Source: Bradyrhizobium zhengyangense
GTDB lineage: Bacteria; Pseudomonadota; Alphaproteobacteria; Rhizobiales; Xanthobacteraceae
Length of the DNA: 64,000 nt
Direction of reading: 5' to 3'
NCBI RefSeq assembly: GCF_022012435.1
Contig: NZ_JAKLUA010000001.1
Location: forward strand, 868,001-932,000
Below, piece by piece: positions 8,225 to 16,170 of the stretch (the first letter of the stretch is position 1; each line of letters begins with the position of its first letter). The notes beneath the pieces were generated by a model, which saw nothing but the letters and a program-made list of their open reading frames with translations, ran no database searches and was not told where the DNA came from. Position numbers and translations under genes: made by a program.

Positions 8225-9052
8225 CTAGAAGCACAGCGTGGTGACGAGCTTGCCCTGCTTGTCCTTGATCGCATAGGGGCAACGCAGCCGCTCCAGCGCC
8301 TTCTTGGCGTCCTCGTCGCCGAGCGCTGCGGCACGCTCGTAATAGGCCTTCGCAGCGTCCTTGTCCTTGGGCCCGCCGCGGCCCTCCTGCGCGAAGGCGC
8401 CCATCCGCTCCAGCGCGCCGGGATGGTTTTGCGCCGCCGCCCTCTCGAACAGCGCGCGCGCCGCGACGTCATCCTTCTCGCCGCCATTGCCATTCGCGAG
8501 CATCAGGCCGAGCTGGTACTGCGCCTCCGCATTGGTCTCGGCCGCCTTGCCGAGCAGGGTGCGCGCCTGCGCCGGATCGGCCGGCGCCCCGCCACCGGCG
8601 CTGCCGAGCGCTGCGAGGTTGGAGACGCCGCGCGGATTGCCTGATTGCGCCGCCTTCTCGAACAGCTTTCGCGCTTGCGCCTCGTCCTTGGCGACACCGG
8701 AGCCGGTGCCATAGGCGACACCGAGCTCGACCATCGCAGCGCTGGAGCCCTTGTCGGCCGCCTTGCGCCAGGCGGCGAGCGCTTCCGCCGTCTGCCGGTT
8801 GGCGGCATAGGCGCGGCCGAGCGCAAACATCGCGCGGCGCGACGTGCTTGCTGCCTGCTTGCAGAATTTGATGGCGGTCGTGATGTCGGCGGCAGCGATC
8901 TCAGGCACGCCCTTCACGTCGGCCGGCTTGTCCGGGTCGCTGGGATCGGCGGCAACACGGTCGCACAGGACGAGATCGGCCGATTGCGCATGCGCGGCGA
9001 CCGGCACGGCAAGAGTGACGAGGATGGCCAAGAGATAAGTCCGCATGGCCAT
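8225..9052 (-). CDS. Exported Sel1/TPR-repeat protein
   Basis: About 275 residues with an N-terminal signal peptide (MRTYLLAILVTLAVPVAAHA) and then at least five Sel1-like repeats, seen as recurring LG.AY..G.GV..D...A..LFEKAA units (for example AMVELGVAYGTGSGVAKD and AQYQLGLMLANGNGG). Such repeats form helical solenoids for protein-protein contacts, often in envelope assembly or stress signalling. Three starts are possible: ATG at 9046 or 9052, or a TTG at 9082 that overlaps the previous gene's stop as TTGA. A conserved C-terminal RCPYAIKDKQGKLVTTLCF has two cysteines that may pair in the periplasm. Confidence 0.8.
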   Translation of the reverse strand: MAMRTYLLAILVTLAVPVAAHAQSADLVLCDRVAADPSDPDKPADVKGVPEIAAADITTAIKFCKQAASTSRRAMFALGRAYAANRQTAEALAAWRKAADKGSSAAMVELGVAYGTGSGVAKDEAQARKLFEKAAQSGNPRGVSNLAALGSAGGGAPADPAQARTLLGKAAETNAEAQYQLGLMLANGNGGEKDDVAARALFERAAAQNHPGALERMGAFAQEGRGGPKDKDAAKAYYERAAALGDEDAKKALERLRCPYAIKDKQGKLVTTLCF

Positions 9053-9078
9053 CACGTTGCGTCCGCGTGCCGGCAAAT

Positions 9079-9762
9079 TCAAGGCTCGAGCCCCGACTGA
9101 CGCAGCACAGGCACGACCTCGGGCGATGCCAGATAGCGCAACAGCCGGTCCGCGGCTTCGGCCTGCTTCGCATTCGTCATGCGGCCGGCAGAGAACACCG
9201 CCGGAATCTGCAAGTCGTGCGGGACGGGGCCGATCACCTCGATGCCCGCAACCTGCTTCAGCTCGCTGATCTGCTGCACGGCGAGGTCAGCCTCGCCGCT
9301 GACGAGCCGCTCTGCGGTAAATCCCTGTTCGACGATGGTGGCCTTGGCGTTGATCTCTTCAGCGATGCCCATCCGCACGATCAGCTGGGCGAAGTACACG
9401 CCGCTCGCACCGAGACGCGAATAGGCGACGGACCGCGCCGCGAGCAGCGCCTTGCGCAGCGCGGCTTCGCTTGAAATATCGGGATGCACCTGCCCGGCCC
9501 GCACGGCGAGGCCGACATAGGAGCGCGCGAGGTCGGCTGCGCTGTCCGCGATCACCCGGCCCTCGCCGATCACCTCGTCGAGCCCTTCGCGTGTGAGAAT
9601 GACAAGATCGGCCGCCTCGCCGGCGCGCAGGCGCTTGAGCAGCGCCAGGGTCGGCGCGAAGTCGGCCTCGACGTGAATGCCCGTTGCGGTCTCGAACGCG
9701 GCGGACAGGCTGCGCATCGCGCCCATCAGGCCGAGCGTCGAGAGCATGCGAACATTTTCCAT
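9079..9762 (-). CDS. Solute-binding-fold protein without export signal
   Basis: A 227-residue protein with the periplasmic-binding-protein type II fold of the molybdate/sulfate family (PF13531-like). Examples are the opening VRMLSTLGLMGAMRSLSAAFETATGIHVEADFA (shown only in part), ADLVILTREGLDEV near residue 55, and LPHDLQIPAVFSAG-like strands near 185. It has no signal peptide and no neighbouring permease or ATPase, so it probably stays in the cytosol as a sensor or scavenger rather than serving an ABC importer. It sits between the GrlR-like gene (18 bp upstream) and the Sel1 gene, probably in one transcript. Confidence 0.75.
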   Translation of the reverse strand: MENVRMLSTLGLMGAMRSLSAAFETATGIHVEADFAPTLALLKRLRAGEAADLVILTREGLDEVIGEGRVIADSAADLARSYVGLAVRAGQVHPDISSEAALRKALLAARSVAYSRLGASGVYFAQLIVRMGIAEEINAKATIVEQGFTAERLVSGEADLAVQQISELKQVAGIEVIGPVPHDLQIPAVFSAGRMTNAKQAEAADRLLRYLASPEVVPVLRQSGLEP

Positions 9763-9780
9763 GTGATTTTCCCGGTACGA

Positions 9781-10509
9781 TCAGGCGCGATGCATCAGCT
9801 TGAGCGTGGCGGTCAGGCGCAGGCTGCGCTTGCCGGCCAGTGCAGTCGCTTCCAGCATCGCCTGATCGCCATCATAGGTGCCGGCAAAGCCGATGCCGAC
9901 CTCGTGGCCGCCAAAGATCGGATCGTCCTTGGCCGGGGTGTGCTCCTGGTTGAGGATCTGCCCCTTCCAGCGGCCGTTCGCGGCGGTGTAGCTGCCGAGG
10001 TAGTAGAACGAGGCATCGCCGCCGAGGATGCGGCCCCGGTTGAGCAGCATCACGCCTGTGAGCCCGCCGTCGACACCGTCGAGCATGCGCAGATGGATCG
10101 AGTAGAGGCCATCGGTGATGCTGGCCTCGCCGACCCCGCCGGCGATCGGCAGCTCCTCCTCCGTGATCGGTGTCATCACCGACTGGAAGGGCACGCCGGG
10201 CAGCTCTTTCAGCTCGCCCTTGAAGCGGTAGAGATCGCCGTCCGCAAATCCTTTCGCGATCAGCGTCGCATCATCGGTGCCGGCCATGGCGCGGTAGTTC
10301 GGATCGGGGTTGTGGCGGACGGTGTTGATAACGATGTCGACGCCGCCTTCGGTCTTCTCGTAGGTGCCGATATGGGCAAACGCCGAATTGCCGCCGAGCA
10401 TCTTGCCATTGCCGGCATGCATCACGCTCCGGCCGACGGTGTCGCCGAGCTGAAATCGTACCTTGTAGAAGCCTTCAAACACCAGCCGTGTCCCCGGCTC
10501 CGCGCGCAT
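9781..10509 (-). CDS. Tandem GrlR-like domain protein
   Basis: A 242-residue cytosolic protein built of two GrlR-like beta-barrel domains. The second (about 145-238) reads GLYSIHLRMLDGVDGGLTGV, then ILGGDASFYYLGSY, then TPAKDDPIFGGHEVGIGFAG, as in proteins annotated as T3SS negative regulator GrlR. The first (about 10-125) is diverged but keeps FEGFYKVRFQLGD and MLGGNSAFAHIGTYE. No type III secretion genes are nearby, so in this setting the family probably binds a small hydrophobic or glycan ligand; the GrlR name reflects fold only. The start at 10509 is chosen over an upstream in-frame ATG because the fold begins there. Confidence 0.7.
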   Translation of the reverse strand: MRAEPGTRLVFEGFYKVRFQLGDTVGRSVMHAGNGKMLGGNSAFAHIGTYEKTEGGVDIVINTVRHNPDPNYRAMAGTDDATLIAKGFADGDLYRFKGELKELPGVPFQSVMTPITEEELPIAGGVGEASITDGLYSIHLRMLDGVDGGLTGVMLLNRGRILGGDASFYYLGSYTAANGRWKGQILNQEHTPAKDDPIFGGHEVGIGFAGTYDGDQAMLEATALAGKRSLRLTATLKLMHRA

Positions 10510-10603
10510 CCTGACGACTAGTCTAGCCCGGTTTCGGCTGACATGGACAGGCTTCACCCCGGCATGGATGCGAGACCCACAACAAGCGCTGTACTCGGAA
10601 CGC

Positions 10604-10637
10604 AAAAATCCGCCGGAGCCTTGCAGCTCCGGCGGAT
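10604..10637 (-). terminator. Rho-independent terminator of glnII
   Basis: A perfect 12-bp stem (10608-10619 with 10626-10637) with a 6-base loop, followed on the minus strand by a T-run (10604-10608 read as TTTTT). It lies 45 bp after the glnII stop codon in the transcription direction. Confidence 0.9.
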
Positions 10638-10682
10638 CGAAAGACAACCCGGGCCAGCCCCCTGCCCCGGGCCGGGACGATC

Positions 10683-11717
10683 TTAGGCGACGGCCTTCTT
10701 GTCGACCGGCACGGACGAGATCGTCTTCAGGATCTGCGAAGCGATCTGGTATGGGTCGCCCTGCGAGTTCGGGCGGCGGTCTTCCAGATAGCCCTTGTAG
10801 CCGTTGTTGACGAAGGAGTGGGGAACGCGGATCGAGGCACCACGATCAGCCACGCCGTAGCTGAACTTGTTCCACGGCGCGGTCTCGTGCTTGCCGGTCA
10901 GACGCTTGTCGTTGTCCGGGCCGTAGACGGCGATGTGGTCCATCAAGTTCTTGTCGAAGGCGGCCATCAGCGCCTCGAAGTACTCCTTGCCGCCGACCGT
11001 ACGCATGTACTCGGTGGAGAAGTTGGCGTGCATGCCCGAGCCGTTCCAGTCGGTGTCGCCGAGCGGCTTGCAGTGGAACTCGATGTCGATGCCGTACTTC
11101 TCGGTCAGGCGCAACATCAGGTAGCGGGCCATCCACATTTCGTCGGCGGCCTTTTTGGAGCCCTTGCCGAAAATCTGGAATTCCCACTGGCCCTTCGCGA
11201 CTTCCGCGTTGATGCCTTCATGGTTGATGCCCGCCGCCAGGCAGAGGTCGAGATGCTCCTCGACGATCTTGCGAGCGACGTCGCCGACGAACTTGTAGCC
11301 GACGCCCGTGTAGTACGGACCCTGCGGCGCCGGATAGCCGTATTCCGGGAAGCCCAGCGGACGGCCGTCCTTGTAGAAGAAGTATTCCTGCTCGAAGCCG
11401 AACCAGGCGCCGGCGTCGTCAAGAATGGTGGCGCGCTTGTTGGACGGATGCGGGGTCTTGCCGTCTGGCATCATGACTTCGCACATCACCAGCACACCGT
11501 TGGTGCGCGCACCGTCCGGGAAGACGGCGACCGGCTTCAGCACGCAATCGGAGCTGTGGCCTTCAGCTTGCTGGGTCGAGGAGCCGTCGAAGCCCCACAG
11601 CGGAAGCTGCTCGAGGGTCGGGAACGACGAAAATTCCTTGATCTGGGTTTTGCCGCGCAAGTTCGGAGTCGGCGTATATCCGTCGAGCCAGATGTACTCG
11701 AGCTTATACTTGGTCAT
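10683..11717 (-). CDS. glnII: Glutamine synthetase II (eukaryotic type)
   Basis: A 344-residue cytosolic glutamine synthetase that makes glutamine from glutamate, ammonium and ATP. It is the short eukaryote-like GSII found alongside GSI in rhizobia, not the ~470-residue GlnA. Marks include EYIWLDGYTPTPNLRGKTQI at 6-26 region, LWGFDGSSTQQA near 57, GFEQEYFF near 112, GPYYTGVG near 137, AGINHEGINAEVAKGQWEFQ near 165, HCKPLGDTDWNGSGMHANFS near 215 and NKFSYGVADRGASIRVP near 285. The ATG at 11717 begins MTKYKLEYIW. It is expected to be induced on nitrogen limitation through NtrC and sigma-54, and a matching promoter is visible upstream. Confidence 0.97.
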   Translation of the reverse strand: MTKYKLEYIWLDGYTPTPNLRGKTQIKEFSSFPTLEQLPLWGFDGSSTQQAEGHSSDCVLKPVAVFPDGARTNGVLVMCEVMMPDGKTPHPSNKRATILDDAGAWFGFEQEYFFYKDGRPLGFPEYGYPAPQGPYYTGVGYKFVGDVARKIVEEHLDLCLAAGINHEGINAEVAKGQWEFQIFGKGSKKAADEMWMARYLMLRLTEKYGIDIEFHCKPLGDTDWNGSGMHANFSTEYMRTVGGKEYFEALMAAFDKNLMDHIAVYGPDNDKRLTGKHETAPWNKFSYGVADRGASIRVPHSFVNNGYKGYLEDRRPNSQGDPYQIASQILKTISSVPVDKKAVA

Positions 11718-11801
11718 TGAGCCTCTCTGTAGATGATGCGAAAGGTGGGGTTGAGAGCCCCGCACGTTTGTACCCGGCCATCATCGGCCGGCCCCTTACA
11801 A

Positions 11802-11817
11802 GCATTTTGCGTGCCAA
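11802..11817 (-). promoter_or_regulatory. Sigma-54 promoter of glnII
   Basis: Read on the minus strand this is TTGGCACGCAAAATGC, with the invariant GG (-24) and GC (-12) separated by exactly 10 bases and a near-consensus TGGCAC. It lies 85-100 bp upstream of the glnII start, giving a predicted transcript start near 11790. Bradyrhizobial glnII is known to be sigma-54 and NtrC dependent, which agrees. Confidence 0.8.
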
Positions 11818-12251
11818 AAGGCCGCAGTTCGGCAGGTTTTCCACCGCCGCCGCAACTGGCCGCCCGACCTAAACGGTCCACACCGGCGTGCGTCATAGAA
11901 GCGCACCTTCTCGTGAAGCTGCACTGCAAAAATCCCGCGGAAAACGCCCGATTCTGGAGCAGGCAGGTCCCTGCCTGAGGTTGCCGATCAAACGCGCATC
12001 AACGTCCGGCAACTTTCGAAAAGCGGCCTGCGCCTGCCTAGCAACCTTTGGAATGGCCCAGACGTTAGTCATCGACCCGATGCCTTAGGGGGTGCAGATG
12101 GCCACCTGCCCAAGAATTAGGCGGAAACTGATTTCGTTTTCAGCACTTTGCTTTTGGGAGTGCGAGGCCGATATGGGGATTCCAGTAACCACATCAGAAC
12201 GAGTCGAGCGCACCATGGAGGCCAAGGCGCTTCGACCAAGGAGCAATCGCA
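11818..12251. other. Divergent regulatory region glnII / DUF2735
   Basis: Noncoding DNA upstream of the glnII promoter and of the divergent DUF2735 gene. An imperfect palindrome, GCAGATGGCCACCTGC, lies at 12094-12109 and another dyad-like stretch with GCGCACC and TGCAC around 11893-11925; either could be an NtrC or other activator site. No sigma-54 element was found facing the DUF2735 gene. Confidence 0.4.
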
Positions 12252-12455
12252 ATGATGAACAATGGTCTAAGTCACGGATCAGCGAAGATCTACCAATTCC
12301 CTGTCGGGGGCCGCGCGGCTCTCGCGGGGCACCGCTATGGCGAGACCCGCCTTCCTGCCGATCACGCGTCCCTTCCCACGAACGCCTCGATCTGCAGCGA
12401 TAGCTGGTACCATCAGGACGCGGTCGACGAAGCAAAGCCCAAATGGGAACGCTAA
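12252..12455 (+). CDS. DUF2735 family small protein
   Basis: A 67-residue protein with the DUF2735 pattern: GSAKIYQFPVGGRAALAG, then RYGETRLPADHAS, then DSWYHQDAVDEAKPKWER at the C-terminus. In rhizobia this family is regularly encoded beside glnII, as here where it is divergent across a 534-bp region. This suggests a role linked to nitrogen status; the biochemical function is unknown. Start at 12252 with a second ATG immediately after it. A strong terminator follows at 12511-12546. Confidence 0.85.
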   Translation: MMNNGLSHGSAKIYQFPVGGRAALAGHRYGETRLPADHASLPTNASICSDSWYHQDAVDEAKPKWER

Positions 12456-12510
12456 TGCCAGTGCCTGGATTGAGACCGCCGCGCTCTTTCGAGTGCCCGA
12501 CGGGAGTTTG

Positions 12511-12546
12511 AAAAAGGGTCGAAACAACGACGTTTCGACCCTTTTT
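12511..12546. terminator. Bidirectional rho-independent terminator
   Basis: A 15-bp perfect inverted repeat (12511-12525 with 12532-12546), AAAAAGGGTCGAAAC and its complement, with a 6-base loop and T/A runs on both sides. It separates the convergent DUF2735 and MliC-like genes and can serve both. Confidence 0.92.
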
Positions 12547-12566
12547 GATTCTGACTGGACACTCGT

Positions 12567-12893
12567 TTAGAGGGCGGGCTTTTCAATCACCTCGCAGGCC
12601 GTAACCGGCCGTTTCAAATGCTTGACCGTGGTCGCCCCCGTCTTGTCGATCCGCAATGTGATCCCCGCTCCCGAATAGCGCGTGCCTGAAACGGCCAATC
12701 GCTTGGCAAGGGTCGCCGGCTCGCCGTCGATCTGGAGAAAGGCGCGCTTGTCGTCGTCATAAAACGCGACGATGAATTGCGTACCATCGACGCAGCGATA
12801 GGTCCGGAACGTCTGCGCGTCAGCCTGCCGCGCGCCGGACAGTCCTGCCGCCAGCATGATAATCCCCCAAACAACAGCCTTGTGCCGGCTCAT
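12567..12893 (-). CDS. MliC family lysozyme inhibitor-like protein
   Basis: A 108-residue exported protein. After a signal peptide (residues 1-27, ending ADA-Q) comes the MliC/PliC fold: TYRCVDGTQFIVAFYDDDKR, then AFLQIDGEP, then the hallmark SGTRYSGAGITLRID. The family protects Gram-negative envelopes by binding c-type lysozymes. There is no lipobox cysteine, so this is a soluble periplasmic form rather than a lipoprotein. Cys at about 34 and near 100 (TACEV) probably form the conserved disulfide. It is divergent from a phosphatase gene starting 48 bp away. Confidence 0.85.
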   Translation of the reverse strand: MSRHKAVVWGIIMLAAGLSGARQADAQTFRTYRCVDGTQFIVAFYDDDKRAFLQIDGEPATLAKRLAVSGTRYSGAGITLRIDKTGATTVKHLKRPVTACEVIEKPAL

Positions 12894-12941
12894 GATCGCC
12901 CCCTCTAATGATCCGTCGACAACATAACAAAAGCAGCTCCG

Positions 12942-13685
12942 ATGTCAGACTCCCCTGCCCGCCACCTCGCCTTGCAGGGCGCCAGTAATTTTCGCGATCT
13001 CGGCGGCTACGCCACATTGGACGGCCGCACCACGCGCTGGCGCCACATCTTCCGCTCCAATCATCTTGGCCAGCTCACCGCGGCAGACATCGAGATCGTC
13101 CGTGCGCTCGGCGTCAAGAGCGCCTTCGACTTCCGCGGCGTCGAGGAGCGCGCAGCCGGCGCGTGCGTCATCAACGAGATCGCCGTGCATTCGCTGCCGA
13201 TCGAGCCGACGGTGGTAGCTTCGTTGCGCGCCGAGCTCGCCAGGGGGGCGCTGACCGGACCGGTCGCGCTCGAACTCATGCGCGAGTCCTATCGCAACTA
13301 TGTCCGCCACAACACGAATAGCTTCCGAATGCTGTTCGGCCATCTGCTGGAGGACCGCGCCCCGCTCGTGATCCACTGCACCGCCGGCAAGGACCGCACC
13401 GGCTTTGCCAGCGCCCTGATCCTGCATGCGCTGGGCGTGCCCGACGACGTCATTGCCGAGGATTATCTGCTGACCAACCGCCACTACAGGCGTGACACAT
13501 CGAGCGTCTCCGATCTGCCCGACGACGTCCTCGACGCGATCGGCTCGGTCAACGCCTCTTATCTCGCGGCCGCGTTCGATGCCGTCAGCCGCGACTATGG
13601 CGATGTCGAAACCTACTTGCGCGACGGCCTCAAGCTTGGCGCGGCCGAGCGCACCGCGCTGAAGGAGCGTTATCTGCAAGCGTGA
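12942..13685 (+). CDS. Tyrosine-protein phosphatase (IphP/DSP-like)
   Basis: A 247-residue cytosolic phosphatase. It opens with ASNFRDLGGYATLDGRTTRW, the typical N-terminal loop of bacterial protein tyrosine/serine phosphatases, and carries the P-loop HCTAGKDRTGFASAL near residues 146-160 (C-x5-R catalytic motif). A conserved acid-bearing region, VPDDVIAEDYLLTN, follows. The family dephosphorylates phosphotyrosine or phosphoinositides; its partner here is unknown. No signal peptide. The start at 12942 lies after a weak AAAAGCAGC. Confidence 0.9.
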   Translation: MSDSPARHLALQGASNFRDLGGYATLDGRTTRWRHIFRSNHLGQLTAADIEIVRALGVKSAFDFRGVEERAAGACVINEIAVHSLPIEPTVVASLRAELARGALTGPVALELMRESYRNYVRHNTNSFRMLFGHLLEDRAPLVIHCTAGKDRTGFASALILHALGVPDDVIAEDYLLTNRHYRRDTSSVSDLPDDVLDAIGSVNASYLAAAFDAVSRDYGDVETYLRDGLKLGAAERTALKERYLQA

Positions 13686-13701
13686 TCCGGCAGCGCCCCT
13701 C

Positions 13702-14421
13702 TCACGCCGTCAGCCCCGCAGCTTTGACGATGACGTCCTTGAGAGCGAGTGAGACCTGCATGGTGCTCCAGTCGCTCTGGTGCAGCTTGTCGGGATCGGT
13801 CACGTCGATCAATTGCTCAAACGACACGTTGTTCTGCACGTGCCAATGCCGCATCAGGGCCCAGCGCTGAAACAGACTAACGCCGGCGTCATTGGCAGCT
13901 TCGCGGATCAGCCGGACCATTCTGTCCGACAGGTCGGCGCGATCATCCCACAGCATCTTCGTCGTATATTGCGGGTCCATCACCACGACCTCGAAACCGC
14001 GGGCACGCAATTGCGCGAGCCCCTTCCTGATGTTCCCGGCAACGACGTCAACGTCGTATTGGTCGTTGTGAAAGACCGCGTTCGTCCCCACCTGCCAGAT
14101 CACCAGCGCGGGATCATCGGGGAAAATATCTGTCTCGAACCGCCCGAGCTCCTCATTTGCCTCTTGTCCGCCAATACCGCGGTTGAGCACGTCAATCCGG
14201 ATATCGGTCCGATGGAGGACGTCCTTGACGTATTGCCGCAGATACATCTCGAGGCGATAGGGATAAGGCACGACATCGGTTCGTCCGGCCGTCGACGACG
14301 ACCCCATGGCCACGATCCGCACCGCGCCCTTTCCGTCGAAGGCTTGCCGGAGCCGCATCAGGGGATATTTCAGGTCGACGATCTCGGAGGGAAATTCGAT
14401 GGGCGGAAAAGGATCGGGCAT
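13702..14421 (-). CDS. SGNH/GDSL-type hydrolase
   Basis: A 239-residue cytosolic hydrolase of the SGNH fold. Block I is VRIVAMGSSSTAG near residues 36-46 with the nucleophile serine, block II holds NRGIGGQEANE near 82-90, block III is WQVGTNAVF near 108-116, and block V is DKLHQSDW near 215 with the Asp/His pair. The family cleaves esters of lipids, acetylated sugars or thioesters. No signal peptide is seen. It is convergent with the phosphatase gene (16 bp between stops) and divergent from the SDR gene. Confidence 0.8.
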   Translation of the reverse strand: MPDPFPPIEFPSEIVDLKYPLMRLRQAFDGKGAVRIVAMGSSSTAGRTDVVPYPYRLEMYLRQYVKDVLHRTDIRIDVLNRGIGGQEANEELGRFETDIFPDDPALVIWQVGTNAVFHNDQYDVDVVAGNIRKGLAQLRARGFEVVVMDPQYTTKMLWDDRADLSDRMVRLIREAANDAGVSLFQRWALMRHWHVQNNVSFEQLIDVTDPDKLHQSDWSTMQVSLALKDVIVKAAGLTA

Positions 14422-14541
14422 GAAACAACCTCATCAAACGATCTAAAGTTGCATTTATAGCCCAGCCCTGATGCGGGCGCCATTGCAACTCCAACCGGCC
14501 TCACGCAATAGTCGGCGCGATCTGAGACGAGGGAGAGGACC

Positions 14542-15222
14542 GTGCAGGGAAAAATCGTCGTCGTGACCGGCGCGCTCGGCGCGCTTGGCAAGGTGGTCGC
14601 CGATATCGCGCTGTCGCGCGGTGCGCGGGTCGCCGGCATCGATTATGCGCCCTCTCAGATGCCGGCAACGACCGAGCGCATCGAGATCGGCGGCGTCGAC
14701 CTCTCTGACGCAGCGCAGGCGAAGGCAGCGGTCGAGGCTGCCGCGAAGCATTTCGGCAGACTGGACGCATTGATCAACATCGCCGGCGGGTTTGCCTTCG
14801 AGAAGGTCGGCGACGGCGACATCAAGACGTGGCAGCGCATGCATGCGCTGAATCTGCTGACGGTCCTCAACACCTCGCATGCGGCGCTGCCGCACCTTGC
14901 CGCCTCGAAGGCCGGCCGCATCGTCAATATCGGCGCCATGGGTGCGCTCCAGGCCGGCTCCGGCATGGGGCCTTACGCGGCATCGAAGGCGGGCGTGCAC
15001 CGCCTCACCGAGGCGCTGGCCAACGAATGGAAGGGCAAGGTCACGGTGAATGCCGTGCTGCCGTCGACCATCGACACCAAGGCCAACCGCGCCGATATGC
15101 CGAAAGCGGACTTCGCCAAATGGGTGACGCCGCAGGAGCTTGCCGAGGTGATCCTGTTCCTCGTCAGCGACGCCGCGAGCGGCGTCACCGGTGCGCTCAT
15201 TCCGGTGAGCGGACGTGTGTAG
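14542..15222 (+). CDS. SDR family NAD(P)-dependent oxidoreductase
   Basis: A 226-residue classical short-chain dehydrogenase. The nucleotide site VVVTGALGALGK (residues 5-16) has the TGxxxxxGK variant, NIAGGF near 75 replaces NNAG, the catalytic Tyr-Lys pair is in GPYAASKAG near 143-151, and the catalytic serine lies just before it in the GAMGALQAG loop region. Substrate unknown. The GTG/ATG region around 14542 begins MQGKIVVVTG with GAGAGGA upstream, a good ribosome site. Cytosolic; monocistronic by spacing. Confidence 0.88.
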   Translation: MQGKIVVVTGALGALGKVVADIALSRGARVAGIDYAPSQMPATTERIEIGGVDLSDAAQAKAAVEAAAKHFGRLDALINIAGGFAFEKVGDGDIKTWQRMHALNLLTVLNTSHAALPHLAASKAGRIVNIGAMGALQAGSGMGPYAASKAGVHRLTEALANEWKGKVTVNAVLPSTIDTKANRADMPKADFAKWVTPQELAEVILFLVSDAASGVTGALIPVSGRV

Positions 15223-15259
15223 CCTTTTCGTCGGCCCCTAATATTGCTATCTTGGAACC

Positions 15260-15457
15260 ATGACGACCGAGGATATCGAGCGGGCGATTGAGCAACTGAC
15301 GCCAAGAGAATTGGCGCAGTTCCGCGCATGGTTTGAGCAGTTCGATGCGCACCGCTTTGATCAGGCCCTGGAGCAAGACGCCAAAGCGGGCAAGCTAGAT
15401 GCTTTTGCCGAGGAAGCGTTGAGCGCGTATCGCGCCGGCCAAACCCGCGACTTGTGA
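15260..15457 (+). CDS. Antitoxin of a type II toxin-antitoxin pair
   Basis: A 65-residue acidic protein, MTTEDIERAIEQLTPRELAQ onward, with a helical N-terminal region and a C-terminal tail (AFAEEALSAYRAGQTRDL) typical of short antitoxins that wrap the toxin. It has no strong DNA-binding motif beyond a possible small helical dimer domain. The toxin gene begins with GTG inside its last codon (GTGA overlap at 15454-15457), the usual coupled order antitoxin then toxin. Confidence 0.75.
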   Translation: MTTEDIERAIEQLTPRELAQFRAWFEQFDAHRFDQALEQDAKAGKLDAFAEEALSAYRAGQTRDL

Positions 15458-15708
15458 AACACGCGGCATCGCCGAGATTCTGGAAGTCTTACGAGGCTTT
15501 GCCAGCCAACGTTCGACGGCTGGCTGACGCCAATTTCAGGCTATTGAAGAGCGATCCCAATCACCCCTCGCTCCAATTCAAGCGCGTCGGACGATATTGG
15601 TCTGCCCGAGTCGGATTGCGCTATGGCGCCCTGGCCGTCGAAGCCAATGGGGATTACGTCTGGTTCTGGATCGGCTCGCATGCCGACTATGACCGTCTTG
15701 TACAATGA
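15454..15708 (+). CDS. RelE/ParE-like toxin
   Basis: An 84-residue basic protein of the RelE/ParE superfamily: FWKSYEALPANVRRLADANF, then the core strand region HPSLQFKRVGRYWSARVGLRYGAL (split here), ending FWIGSHADYDRLVQ. The SHADYDRL ending is typical of the HigB/RelE-like branch with a histidine near the C-terminus, which suggests an mRNA interferase rather than a gyrase inhibitor. The GTG start overlaps the antitoxin stop. Function is inferred from fold and context. Confidence 0.8.
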   Translation: MKHAASPRFWKSYEALPANVRRLADANFRLLKSDPNHPSLQFKRVGRYWSARVGLRYGALAVEANGDYVWFWIGSHADYDRLVQ

Positions 15709-15714
15709 GAGAAC

Positions 15715-16068
15715 TCAATCCGGCACCAGCAGCCGCAGATTGCCCTTGAAGCGGATGCTCTGCTTGCCCGCGAGCGCAATACCCTCGCCATAGGCAGTCT
15801 CGTCGGTATAGGTGCCGCTGAAGCCGATGGTCACGACCTTGCGGCCCCACACTGGACGCTCATCGAATGTGGGCGAATGCTCCTCGTTGGTCAGCTCGCC
15901 CTTCCACTTGCCGTCGGCGCAGGTGTAGCTGCCATAGGCGAAGAAGAACGAGTCGCCGCCGCGCAGGGTGCCGTCGCGCAGCACCATGACACCCTGATTG
16001 CCGCCCTGGACACTATCCAGGAACTCGATCCGGATGTGATAAAGCCCGTTCCTGATCGTCATATGCAA
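15715..16068 (-). CDS. Single-domain GrlR-like protein
   Basis: A 117-residue cytosolic protein with one GrlR-like barrel: GLYHIRIEFLDSVQGGNQGV, then LRGGDSFFFAYGSYTCADGK, then VVTIGFSGTYTDETAYGEGI. It is a clear relative of the second domain of the protein encoded at 9781-10509. Start is ATG at 16068 or 16062 (MTIRNG). It is convergent with the toxin gene (six bases between stops). Biological role unknown; no type III secretion genes are near. Confidence 0.75.
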   Translation of the reverse strand: MHMTIRNGLYHIRIEFLDSVQGGNQGVMVLRDGTLRGGDSFFFAYGSYTCADGKWKGELTNEEHSPTFDERPVWGRKVVTIGFSGTYTDETAYGEGIALAGKQSIRFKGNLRLLVPD

Positions 16069-16170
16069 GCGCCCTGTTCCCCGCGCGGGGATATAGCTGG
16101 CTTGGCCGGGTCAGTGCGAGTCCGATCCGGGCTAAACTGCCGGTAACTGATTCTCCGATCGGACACCGCC

